Below are positions 7,731-18,889 of a stretch of DNA of 64,000 bases, piece by piece. Under the pieces are notes generated by a model. It saw only the letters and a list, made by a program, of their open reading frames with translations. It searched no databases and had not been told where the DNA came from. This stretch comes from Balanoglossus misakiensis (taxonomy: Eukaryota; Hemichordata), in NCBI GenBank assembly GCA_040954595.2, contig CM082590.2, positions 5,456,001 through 5,520,000 of the forward strand, read 5' to 3'. The stretch's first letter is position 1, and each line of letters begins with the position of its first letter. The position numbers were made by a program, and so were the translations under genes.

Positions 7731-9004
7731 AGTGCAGGAGCTAAGCCCCAAATTTTGGCATAATTGTGCACTTTGGGTTAAAAGCATGAAACTTGGTACA
7801 ATTATTCATTGACCCATGGCGGCCATTTTCTGATATGGATCCAAAACGACAGCGCCCTCTAGTGGTCAGATACAGATATTCATACTTTAAAATTGTGCAC
7901 TTCGGGTTAAAAGCCTGAAACTTGGTACAATTATTCATTGACCCACGGCGGCCATTTTCTGATATGGATCCAAAACGACTGCGCCCTCTAGTGGCCAGAA
8001 ACAGATATTCATACTTTAAAATTGTGCACTTTGGGTTAAAAGCATGAAATTTGGTACAATTATTCATTGACCCATGGCGGACATGTTCCAATATGGATCC
8101 CAAAAGAAAGCGCCCTTTAGTGGCCAGAAACTGACATTTACACTTTTTCCCCATTAATGGCACTTTTTGGTCAAGTTTAACACTCAGACACAGGAATGTG
8201 GGTTGTAAAATATGCTTGCTACCATATAATCCTCTGTATATTATCCTAATCCTGACAACTGTATGTTACTAATTGAACGAGTTGTTCTTGTTTTGTATAA
8301 CAGAACCAGTTTAATACACAAAGTCGTGCAACGGGGTAAGACAACACCTCTTCTCCAGAAAGTCAAGGGTTCTTGAGAATATTCCTTCTTCACATGTAGT
8401 CTATGAGAAACCTAGCAAAGCTATATCAAACCAACAGAATCCCAGTGGAAATCAAGTTGGACAACTCTTAGTCAAGCCCAAGAAAAAAGTCAACCTCAGG
8501 ATATCAGTTGCAAAAAGTCATGCACATGTTTCTGTAGGTGCTTTAGGTCTAGTCTACAAGCAGTGGTCATTGTTACTGTGAAGGAAGATGTCATCAAGAG
8601 TGATCTGATACATGTATATCAGGATTAGGATAATATACACATGATTGTATGGTAGCAAGCATGTTTTACAACCCACATTCCTGTTCTGAGTGTTACAAAT
8701 GACCAAAAAGTGCCATTAATGGGGGGGGGAAGTGTGAATGTCAGTTTCTGGCCACAAGAGGGCGCTGTCATTTTGGATCCATATCATAAAATGGCCGCCA
8801 TGGGTCAATGCAGAAGTGTACCAAGTTTCAGGCTTTTAACCCAAAGTGCACGGTTTTTAAGTATGAATGTCTGTTTCTGGCCACTAGAGGGCGCTGTCAT
8901 TTTGGATCCATATCAGAAAATGGCCGCCATGGGTCAATGCGTAAGTGTACCAAGTTTCATGCTTTTAACCCAAAGTGCATGATTTTTTGGTTAACTGCCC
9001 CACT
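7731..9004. mobile_element. Foldback-like element with tandem subrepeats in inverted arms
   Basis: The left arm (about 7,731-8,262) holds about three direct subrepeats of ~128 bp, each with GCACTTTGGGTTAAAAGC, CATTGACCCATGGCGG and AGCGCCCTCTAGTGG. The right arm (about 8,617-9,004) is the inverted counterpart with two subrepeats and the same inner end (ATTATCCTAATCCTGA and its complement). A unique middle of about 350 bp separates them. The outer right end reads GGTTAACTGCCCCACT. The left end (AGTGCAGGAGCTAAG) is a diverged version of its complement. Inverted arms built from tandem subrepeats are the hallmark of Foldback-type elements. There is no transposase inside. A related copy lies at 34,139-35,141. 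Confidence 0.75.
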
Positions 9005-9510
9005 ATTAAAAGTGACTTTCACCATGGTCCGAACGGAAGCTTTAACAAAGAAATGAACAATGCACTGTAAATTTATGCAGCTATCAAGATTGGCATTCAT
9101 AAACACTATCCGTTTGGGCAGTTTTCTTTGTTAAATTGAAAGTGTCAATCGGTATTCTTTGGTGGATACCCAAGCTGTTCAATAGAAACGTTGTATTGTA
9201 TAAGTCAACAGTGGAAATTGTGCATTTAGTTTACATATTTTGCGAAAGACCTTGCTGTCGTAACAGAAAATTGATTTGCAGATCTCTATGTTGGGCAGCG
9301 TATACCCAATTTACGTTCTGGATATATGGTAAACTTGTAAGGCGAGTGCGAAGAGTAATCCCTGCATGCGTTGTTATGGAAGTGAGAAGAGTCCGGAGTT
9401 TACATTGGTTTTAAAGATTGTCATTTACCTTGTTGAGCTTTTGAAACACAACGAAATAAAATATAAATTGTCAATGGAATATCAACAAATTGTACTCTAA
9501 GACGAGTTAC
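9005..9510. other. Intron or flank 3' of the THAP exons
   Basis: The THAP reading frame stays open past the chosen donor to a stop near 9,421. An alternative donor-like CAAG/GTAAAT near 9,431 could extend the exon. Nothing else is recognised. Confidence 0.4.
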
Positions 9511-9645
9511 CTGATCGTTTTCTTTTCGTGACCGCCTCTTCTCACTGTGAATTCTTCTTTTTGGCGGGGGCGCCAAGTGTTCGAAAATGGTGGGAACCGC
9601 ATCCTCTTTCAATTCCCAGCGACGTTTGGTACCAAGCATTTCATG
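9511..9645 (-). CDS. THAP-domain gene, exon 2 (AVPTIF box and basic tail)
   Basis: On the minus strand, acceptor TTCTTTTAG is followed by 135 nt ending at donor GATCAG/GTAACT. The exon encodes HEMLGTKRRWELKEDAVPTIF, then a Pro/Lys/Arg-rich tail. GTKRRWELK plus AVPTIF is the signature C-terminus of the THAP zinc-coordinating DNA-binding domain. It joins exon 1 in phase 0, directly after CSAHFKEECFKRDLK. Basic residues after the box (PPPKRR, SEKRRSRK) could act in nuclear import. Further downstream exons are expected but not identified. Confidence 0.75.
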
Positions 9646-10684
9646 CTAAAAGAAATAAATTTGTGAAATTCAAGAAATCGTCTCGTATAGCAGATTTATA
9701 TTGGCAAGCGTCTGATTGATTTTTAGAACGAAATCAATTGTGAACCTGCTCTACTAATCAGAAGATGAAGCCATTTTCCACTTTAAACCATTACATAAAA
9801 ATTTGGATCGTAACACAAGATGCTGACAACGCTTGCAATTTCACCAAACTTATATTTTATTTCTGGAAACGATAAATGCACCTTAAACAGTGATTTGTCA
9901 AGTAGAAACAATTTTCGGAACTAGAAAGGGATACGTTTCCTTGGGGCGTTCTGTATAAAAAGAATGATCACACTTTCACACCTTATGAAAAAGTCGTAGG
10001 AAAGGTTTAATCACTCATTGTTTAGTGTTAAAGGTGTATTGTGGAGACACGCGATCGTCCACGCGTGTCAAACCTTTCCAAAGAATCAAACTACTCTCAT
10101 GTAGTATCACACCTGTATCTTTTCTCATCTGTTTAATACGTGGTATTTGAAAACCTCCATCGGACTCTCGCGGTTCTGTACATCTGTTAGCAATTCAACA
10201 AAGGTAGTTTATGCTTTATTGTCTAAACTCTGGGGTTTATATACAGTGGTTTGAACTGTGACATTTGGTAACACAACATAGTTCAAGAACAATAGAATTT
10301 TGTAGTTGTGAATTCGTGACTTTTAACAGAGGAAACAACAATCATGTCAAATACCCATCTCCCAATAAACAATAAGTGTTGGTGGGCGAAGCCTGCCTTG
10401 AACATCGTTTGGTTCCTAGTACTCATTACGGAGATGTATAATGCGCACATAGAACATCTCCTATACTTTTTTACGTAAACGCATTTACAAGGGAACACAT
10501 CGTCTGTTAACAGTTGTCTAAGATAAGCATAATTTGCTTTTTCAGTTCATAACAACGCATGAAATACATAAGCACATGTATCCATTTATGATGCATCTGA
10601 CTGACTGACGCGCTCATCTTCCAATGTCAGGAAAAGATAATGTTGCTAAATCTCGATAAAAGTAGTCAGTAATTGTTATCTTAC
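9646..10684 (-). other. Intron between THAP exons
   Basis: The intron starts with GTAAGA at the exon 1 donor (10,684 downward) and ends with TTCTTTTAG before exon 2. No other coding segment is recognised inside. Confidence 0.6.
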
Positions 10685-10890
10685 CTTTAAGTCTCTCTTA
10701 AAACACTCTTCTTTGAAGTGAGCAGAACACAATGTAGCATTTTTCGTCACTTGAAGCAGGTTTTCTCCCCTCCCGACTTTCCTCAGCCACTGCCTCCGGT
10801 AAAATCTAACTTCGGAAAGCGGTGAAAACTTACACTAGTTGTATTTTTTCTCGAATCGTTTCTACATCCAACAGCACAACAATAAACCAT
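10685..10890 (-). CDS. THAP-domain gene, exon 1 (C2CH zinc module), with a frame break
   Basis: THAP domains are C2CH zinc-finger DNA-binding modules found in transcriptional regulators and P-element-type transposases. From ATG at 10,890 the minus strand reads MVYCCAVGCRNDSRKN and VSFHRFPK, matching the start of a THAP domain (Cys-x4-Cys and an SFHRFP box). The second half reads RRQWLRKVGRGENLL and LCSAHFKEECFKRDLK (Cys-x2-His) in a different frame. The two frames meet in the short interval around the Pro-Lys codons (about 10,808-10,820), where one base appears to be missing. Either the gene is broken or the assembly has a single-base error. All four zinc ligands are present across the two frames. 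The exon ends at AAAG/GTAAGAT. Confidence 0.75.
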
Positions 10891-11100
10891 TTTGTTGACG
10901 CACTAACATTGATAATGGGTATAGCTAAAATAGTTGCTTTCCGAATCTCGACGAAGTAGACAATAATTTGGATAGACGCATAAGCTTCTACGGCTGGATA
11001 GCACTCGCGTTAAAAAGATCGTATCGTAAGTGACGTCACGCCCGAAGCTCCCATGAGCCTTTTCGCGCCCATGGTCTGGACGCGCTATCACGCCAAGATT
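10891..11100 (-). promoter_or_regulatory. Probable promoter region of the THAP gene with a CRE
   Basis: A perfect cAMP-response element TGACGTCA lies at 11,031-11,038, about 140 bp upstream of the THAP start codon. The surrounding 10,960-11,130 interval is richer in CpG than neighbouring DNA. CREB/ATF sites act best close to transcription starts, so the position fits a promoter. The start site itself is not determined. Confidence 0.45.
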
Positions 11101-11156
11101 TACGCAGTGCCGATTTCAGCAATGCGGGCACGTATGAATGCGATTCAAGTCAGGAT

Positions 11157-11588
11157 ATGTTAAATAGGTATTCGGGATCATGGAAATGTGAAAATTGGCT
11201 TGACTTGAGGGCCCCTTTAAACGACACATTTTTAGGTCCCATTGGTATAGGCATATATACCATGGGACCTTATGGGATCGGTTGCGTCTGTATGTATGTA
11301 TGGATGGATGGATGGATGGATGGATGGATGGATGTATGGATGTATGTCTGTATGTCCGTCCACATCAAAAACTTGAAAACGGCTGCGCGTATCACCTCAA
11401 TATTTGGTGTGTAGGTGCAGGCTGGGCTGTAGATGGGAGTTTATCCAAACGAAGTTGCCAGGCCCAAAAATATGCAAATTAGCTGGAAAAATGTGAAATT
11501 GATCAAAACTCTGTAAGTCAACAACTACTGGTCAGATTGCTTTAAAAATTGGTATGCATGTACCATATGTCAACCTCACATCGACCTG
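11157..11588 (+). repeat. Dispersed repeat, plus orientation, with internal TATG/GATG microsatellite
   Basis: The stretch CAAATTAGCTGGAAAAATGTG to GGTATGCATGTACCATATG is the reverse complement of sequence at about 32,730-32,850, so both belong to one dispersed family in opposite orientations. A hairpin with a GGTCCCAT..GGTATA arm lies near 11,235-11,269, and a (TATG/GATG)n tract at about 11,291-11,350. It ends where copy A of the large duplication begins. Confidence 0.65.
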
Positions 11589-13367
11589 TAACTGCCCCAC
11601 TACTAGCGTAACCGCTTAAAGCCCCTAGAGCTGCCAAATTTCACGGATTTTCTTCCACAGTAAAACACTTCAAATATATTCCCTATCCTCTAAAATCCTT
11701 ACCATTAAGCCATATTACTTGCATTTGCATCAGTTTGTCATCTCTTGGTGATGCATACCACGATAGCTGCGTACTGTTTGTATGGAGGCTGATTAAACCA
11801 TTTTAATACATAGCATTTTCAAATCGCTACATACAGCCATAATCAGGCATCGGTAAAGTGTTCACATATACCTTTCAGTAAAATAAAATTGTGAAAATAA
11901 TGCAAAAAGTGGCAGCTATAGAGGCTTTAATGTATTTCCCCATGTTTAAGGTCTCCATGTTGATTCACAATTTCATGTCAACAAGTTCAGATACCACCAC
12001 ATCACATCTACACATCAACTATCACTGTGATAGAAGTTACCATTTTCAAGTTAAAGATATACAGTCACCGCCAATTTACATACACCCATATATGGCTGAA
12101 ATAGAGTATTTGCGGGTTCTAAATAACATATGGCGGCGCTCTTTATTTCGCATGTGCCACCCACTGAAAATCCGTGATTGGCTAGATCTCAAGTTAACGT
12201 GGTAACTGTAGCTAAATTTCCATAGGTGACCGTATACCTTCTCTACACATACTGTTGACTGACACACACAATCCCCTAACTCTCAACACATACATACAAA
12301 GACCCAACCCACTCCAAGTGTAGTCTCCATGGCCATGCCACCTGGCCTGCAGGCTACCACATCCAAAAGCATACACACACACAATACATGTCAATTTAAC
12401 ATGAGGAGCGGCTCATGTACTTTATTCTAAACTTGAATGATATACAAACTGAAAATTTACCCCGCACCAAAACCCAGAGATAAAACCCTTTTTTCAGGAT
12501 AAGGGGAAAAAACTCTGGGAAAGCGTAGGTAATTCACCAACTTTACAAAAAATTCTATTTCTAAATTCATGCCTCTTTGAAAAGCCTACTTTCAAGTGAA
12601 GATGCTAATCTGTTACACAAAATAGCAGGTTCACAGAAAGAAAATGTTGGAAGTTTTACAATACCAAGCAAAATTTGGTATTGTAGCTCTAAACTAAAAC
12701 TGACAAAAATTAATATTTCATCTCTGAATGAATAAAGTGTTCTCAATAAATCATAATAGGTTTGGTGTTACACTGTTCTACATGTTGCATTTACAATTAA
12801 AGGGCAACTACCTGTAATTTTTGGTACAGAATTGTTAATATTGACAAATGCATTCAATTGACTTGAATACAATTGTTAACAATAACAATGCTGATTATGC
12901 ATACCAGAAATCGCGGTGCATACATAGACCAAAATTACGTACTGAAAAATTTGTCAAATGTAACACATAGTGGACCTTAATGTCTATAAGAATAAATCTC
13001 AAACAGTGTCATATGAACGTAAAATCATAAATTTCATATTAAAATACAAAAAGAATAAAGTCATACTATTGAACACTGCACACAGCAGTTGAGTCTAAAG
13101 TGACTAATGTACTGGGGGCGATCCCAAACAGAAACGGGTCATATAGTCATAAATATCCCCCACCCTTATAAAGACCCCTTTCTCCTTGGGATGGCTCCTG
13201 TGATAAAATGAAACTGTGCTGGACTTGAAGAGATATACGCAGGAAACCTCATCAGTTACAGCCACTGCGAAGACTTCATTGATGATCCCCCAAAATTGGA
13301 GGGAAAATGTAGATGAATGTTGAAATCGTCAAAAGCAAATTGAAAGTATTTTACTGTCAAAAAAGTG
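11589..13367. other. Unique part of copy A, no gene seen
   Basis: AT-rich DNA with a short CA-rich tract near 12,255-12,390. Open frames here are short and unconvincing. The homologue is at 35,129-36,900. Confidence 0.5.
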
Positions 13368-14720
13368 TAAATAATGTGTTGCCTGTAAGCCATGATGCAT
13401 GATCTCCATGTCATTCAATTTATGAGCGAATTTACTGATTTACTACCCCCCAATTATGAATTTATGGCTTCTGCAAACACATTATTTAGCAAATTAAAAT
13501 CTTATCTGATAAAGTCACTTGAAAATGTGAAAGACCCTCTTAAATTGAGGAAAAAGAGGAACGTTAAAATGTAAAATAACTGAAAACTGAATGTGTATAA
13601 AACTTCTTAAAAAGAAGTATATCATTGTAAATAATGTGTTGCCTGTAAGCCATGATGCATGATCTCCATGCCATTCAATTTTTTTAGCGAATTTACTGAT
13701 TTACTACCCTCCCCCCGAAATACAAACAAAACAATTATGAATTTATGGCTTCTGCACACACATTATTTAGCAAATTAAAATCTTATCTGATAAAGTCACT
13801 TGAAAATGTGAAAGACCCTCTTAAATTGAGGAAAAAGAGGAATTTTCAAATGTAAAATAACTGAAAACTAAATGCGTATAAAATAGAGAAAACTTCTTGA
13901 AAAGAAGTATATCATTGTAAATAATGTGTTGCCTGTAAGCCATGATGCATGATCTCCATGCCATTCAATTTATGAGCAAATTTACTGATTTACTACCCTC
14001 CCCCCGAAATACAAACAAAACAAAACAATTATGAATTTATGGCTTCTGCAAACACATTATTTAGCAAATTAAAATCTTATCTGATAAAGTCACTTGAAAA
14101 TGTGAAAGACCCTCTCAAATTGAGGAAAAAGAGGAATGTTCAAATGTAAAATAACTGAAAACTGAATGTGTATAAAACTTCTTGAAAAGAAGTATATCAT
14201 TGTAAATAATGTGTTGCCTGTAAGCCACGATGCATGATCTCCATGCCATTCAATTTTTTAGCGAATTTACTGCCCCCCCCCCCCCCAAAAAAAATACAAT
14301 CAAAACAAAACAATTATGAATTAATGGCTTCTGCAAACACATTATTTATGTTCTTATAAATGAAATTGTCATCAATAAAATCAAAGGACTGCAAACACTC
14401 AGACGATGCATAAATACTTGGCAATGTCAAGCCAAAGCAAATTACCTCGTCTGATACAGCCATTGGAAAAAAGTTCATTAAAGACCCTCGAACATTGAGG
14501 AAAAAGGCTAAAGATGTGCGTTTAAATAACTCAAAACTGAAAGTGTATAAAATAAAGAAAACTCCACAATGTGAAGTTTTTTTTATTGTCCACAAAGTTT
14601 AAATAATGTGTTGCCTGTAAGCCATGCTGCATAGGCTCAATGCTATTCAATTTAAGAGCAAATTAACCAATATATTCCCCCCCCCTGCCAAAAAAAACAA
14701 AAAAACAATTATGCCTATAT
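13368..14720. repeat. ~290-bp tandem repeat, copy A (about 5 units)
   Basis: TAAATAATGTGTTGCCTGTAA recurs at about 13,368, 13,628, 13,917 and 14,203, with a diverged unit near 14,600, giving spacings of 260 to about 400. Each unit has a C-run followed by an A-run (up to about 14 C at 14,273-14,286) and AAGACCCTC..AAATTGAGGAAAAAGAGG. Diverged fragments extend toward 15,290. No coding content. Confidence 0.85.
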
Positions 14721-14912
14721 GGCTACTGCAAACACATTATTTATGTATTTAAAAAGAAAAAAAATTCATCAAAAATCAAACATATAAACCTAGTAATCAC
14801 ACAATGCATATACATGCAACAATGCAAATGCATTAAAAGTGTGATATAAAAATACTTAATTATGTCAAGTAAAGGCAAAATCATTAAGGTAATATTAAAG
14901 AACCTACTTGTG

Positions 14913-14997
14913 CACTGAGTCTGTTGATTGGGGCCGTCGTTGTGTGGGACTCGCTAGCAATGTGGGGAAAATCTATTGATTATCGACAGACTCAGTG
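14913..14997. other. Conserved 16-bp hairpin, copy A
   Basis: CACTGAGTCTGTTGAT (14,913-14,928) pairs with ATCGACAGACTCAGTG (14,982-14,997) with one mismatch. The same stem is present in copy B near 38,090-38,175. Function unknown. Confidence 0.6.
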
Positions 14998-15506
14998 GGC
15001 AAGACGTGACCATAAAATAGATATACCAACATATCGAACTGTTGAATACTACGCAAACAAAAAAACCCCAACTAATGAACTGATCCCAGGAAACTACACT
15101 GGACTTGAAGGATCTATTGCAAGTTTTAGTGGACTTGAAGTATTTATTGAAATATTTTTCTCAACATGAAATTAAGTTAGTTATGCTAAACAATGGTATT
15201 ATAAAAACATATTGCAATTGAAACCTTCTCATCTGTTATAGCCATTGGAAAAATTCATTAAAGACATACCCTAAATAAATAGGAAAAAGAACACAGACAG
15301 ATAATAAAATCCTAAACATTTTAAAATGCACACACATACATACCGTATTCTTTATTTATAATATGGGAAAGTACAACGGAGCAAGCGACAGACGCGCGCG
15401 CGCAAAAACATAAATTGCTTGAAGACGGACTGCAATCTTGGGATTCTTGGGATCTTGAAGAGAACCAGCTTCATCAGATGACCAAAAACATCCTAGGCGC
15501 GGAAAG

Positions 15507-16790
15507 AACACAACCACGGCAAACACAGAGGCCAGAATGTGACGAGAGAGTAGTCACAGACACCCAAAAATGTGGACAATTCGAATAAGAATTCGAAAAC
15601 ACAACCACGGCAAACACAGAGGCCAAAATGTGACGAGAGAGTAGTCACAGACACCCAAAAATGTGGACAATTCGAATATGAATTCGAAAACACAACCACG
15701 GCAAACACAGAGGCCAGAATGTGACGAGAGAGTAGTCACAGACACCCAAAAATGTCGACAATTCGAATATGAATTCGAAAACACAACCACGGCAAACACA
15801 GAGGCCAGAATGTGACGAGAGAGTAGTCACAGACACCCAAAAATGTCGACAATTCGAATATGAATTCGAAAACACAACCACGGCAAACACAGAGGCCAGA
15901 ATGTGACGAGAGAGTAGTCACAGACACCCAAAAATGTTGACAATTCGAATAAGACTTCGAAAACACAACCACGGCAAACACAGAGGCCAGAATGTGACGA
16001 GAGAGTAGTCACAGACACCCAAAAATGTCGACAATTCGAATATGAATTCGAAAACAGAACCACGGCAAACACAGAGGCCACAATGTGACGGGAGAGTAGT
16101 CACAGACACCCAAAAATGTCGACAATTCGAATATGAATTCGAAAACACAACCACGGCAAACACAGAGGCCACAATGTGACGAGAGAGTAGTCACAGACAC
16201 CCAAAAATGTCGACAATTCGAATATGAATTTGAAAACACGACCACGGCAAACACAGAGGCCAGAATGTGACGAGAGAGTAGTCACAGACACCCAAAAATG
16301 TTGACAATTCGAATAAGAATTCGAAAACACAACCACGGCAAACACAGAGGCCAGAATGTGACGAGAGAGTAGTCACAGACACCCAAAAATGTTGACAATT
16401 CGAATAAGAATTCGAAAACACAACCACGGCAAACACAGAGGCCAGAATGTGACGAGAGAGTAGTCACAGACACCCAAAAATGTCGACAATTCGAATAAGA
16501 ATTCGAAAACACAACCACGGCAAACACAGAGGCCACAATGTGACGAGAGAGTAGTCACAGACACCCAAAAATGTCAACAATTCGAATATGAATTCGAAAA
16601 CACAACCACGGCAAACACAGAGGCCAGAATGTGACGAGAGAGTAGTCACAGACATCCAAAAATGTCGACAATTCGAATAAGAATTCGAAAACACAACCAC
16701 GGCAAACACAGAGGCCAGAATGTGACGAGAGAGTAGTCACAGACACCCAAAAATGTCGACAATTCGAATATGAATTCGAAAACACAACAC
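15507..16790. repeat. 91-bp satellite, copy A (about 14 units)
   Basis: The monomer carries AACACAACCACGGCAAACAC, AGAGGCCAGAATGTGACGAG, AGTAGTCACAGACACCC and AATTCGAATAAGAATTCG. It contains two TTCGAA palindromes 12 bp apart and a TGTGAC/GTCACA dyad with a 9-nt loop. The period is not a multiple of three, which creates overlapping minus-strand frames of about 81 codons that are not genes. Confidence 0.97.
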
Positions 16791-16829
16791 AGAGGGTACT
16801 CTGAGACATCCAAAAATGTTGAAAATATT

Positions 16830-16973
16830 CATACATGCATACATACATACATACATACATACATACAGACATACATACATACATACATACATACAAGACA
16901 GACAGACAGACATACATACATATATATATATATACAATACATACATACATACATACATACATACATACATACA

Positions 16974-17017
<44 letters not shown>

Positions 17018-17230
17018 GGGTACATGCAACGACACAAATAAATATATAAATAAATGAATGAATGAACGAGTGAATGAATGAATGAATAAATGAATGAATG
17101 AATGAATGTATGTATGTATGTATGTATGTATGTATGTATGTATGTATGTATGTATGTATGTATGTATGTATGTATGTATGAATGAATGGATGGATGGATG
17201 GATGGATGGATGGATGAATGAATGTACAAT
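16830..17230. repeat. Compound tetranucleotide microsatellite block, copy A
   Basis: In order: (CATA)n with CAGA interruptions, a TATA run, (ACAT)n, (CA)n near 16,990-17,017, (AATG)n, (TATG)n at about 17,107-17,180, then (GGAT)n and AATG. The CATA and TATG runs are complementary and can pair. Confidence 0.95.
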
Positions 17231-18600
17231 ACTAGTAAATCATGCCTATATCCAGTACATTCTGGAAAAATGACCGTCCAAGTTTATAGAGAGAGAGAGA
17301 GCCAGTCAAACAATTTTCAATGTTGGTCAACTGTTCATTGTCATATTTGCTTTCTGTATCAATACAGGACTAATGCTGTAAACCCTTTGTATTCTGTTTA
17401 CCATTCAGCTTTGATATCTTAACTTGACTTTTTCTTTATATGTGGGTGCAATTATGCTACAAAGCTAAACAGTAAACACCTGAAGGCTGCTGTACCCTGT
17501 GCAATTAACGTAAATTTACACTAAGTGCTTGCTATATGCAATGCTTATTGTGCCTATAGGATTCAACAACCTTCAGGTTATGTTGAATAAATCATGGTGA
17601 TAATTTAGCAGTGTTGGCAAACTGAAGTGTACAATTTAGTTTTAACCTACTTAAACCCTCTCTCTCCCTCTCTGACACAATGACAAAAAATGCTATCAGA
17701 ATAATACATTTGTAATACAGATCATATAAATGAGGAAGGGATTGATCAATGTTCAATTTCGTCCCGTGGGAGAAGTTCTATTCTTGGAATGACGATGGAA
17801 TCAAAGTCAGTAAAATAAAGTCATCCTGTCCTTGGAAGGAAACTTCTCTGCATCCGATTCACTGGGGCTTCAGCATTCATACATGTATCCTCTTCTTGCC
17901 TATGCACAGAAAGACGACATAACACTCACCTTGTATTGATTGATTGATTACAGCAAATAAGAGACATTCAACATTCACACAGAAACGAAAATATGCTCCT
18001 GTCAAACACTGAACATGGGTTAAAAAGGGGCCCAGGATGTGACAACATCTGATCAGGTCACTTCTTGATCACTATGTAATATGGTGGTAGAACACACTTG
18101 GGCCCCACTTTTGTATTTTTGTCTGGCGTGACACTCCCTTAAAACTCTACCAAATGAAGATAAGCCCGCGTCAAAAGAGTGAATTGAAGTCCGCGAAACT
18201 ACAAGTTAAAGAATCTGCTGTTTTTCATCAGGCAATGAACTGGTTGAATGCATATTGGAAGAGAAAGCAATAGGATGGATTGGACATCAGTTACAGTATT
18301 CCGAGTATGGCGTTGACTCCTCTCTCTGTACAGCGATTATGAATAAGTGAAAAGACCAGCTCTGGGCATAAATGCTATAAAATCAGACCCAGTTCATCAT
18401 GCACTGATGGATGAATATTTATCCCGACTGAAACACACAGTATATCCTGACCATGTGCACTTCCAGTGTTTTTATATAATATGGATGTGTATAGGAGCAT
18501 TTCAGGGGGTGGGGTGGGGGGGGGTGGGGGGGGGGGCTTGCTTTCAAGTAAAATGAAGGAATGCATCGACTTTTATTATCAGTGGCCCGTAAGGTTAATG
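17231..18600. other. Unique part of copy A, no gene seen
   Basis: Collinear with 49,621-51,000 in copy B. A GA run lies near 17,290, and a G-rich tract (GGGGTGGGGTGGGGGGGG and more) at 18,506-18,536 could form a G-quadruplex. No supported exon. Confidence 0.5.
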
Positions 18601-18889
18601 CTATGTTACCTTTGAAGTGCTTGGCGGCTATACCGGTACAAGCATGCACAGATCTATGTTGATAGACGTTACTCATCACAGGGACCAGTGACTGTTATCG
18701 GCAAAAATGAAAAATATGCCAATAAGTATTTCTGTGTCAAACAGCACGGCAAAATGTATCTATGGACAGAGATGATCTCCTGTCTTCATGAACAATACAA
18801 TACGTTGTACAGGGGCCTCCAAATGAGCAAATTAATTCTATGCTGTCATCTATGGGGTCTAGGAAATCTTTAAGAGAATAAGAATTATC

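Noticed and set aside
8710-9056. Frames with repeated FWPQEGAVILDPY..KMAAMGQC in the foldback element (also 7,741-8,163)
   Set aside because: They arise from the tandem ~128-bp subrepeats in the element arms and are present on opposite strands of the two arms.
12076-12394. Minus-strand frames in the unique part of copy A (and 35,620-36,016)
   Set aside because: Frames differ in length between the duplicate copies through small indels and stops, so no coding constraint is seen.
16555-17229. His/Ile/Tyr and Cys/Val/Met-rich frames across the microsatellite block (also 48,869-49,624)
   Set aside because: Translations of (CATA)n, (CA)n and (TATG)n tracts.
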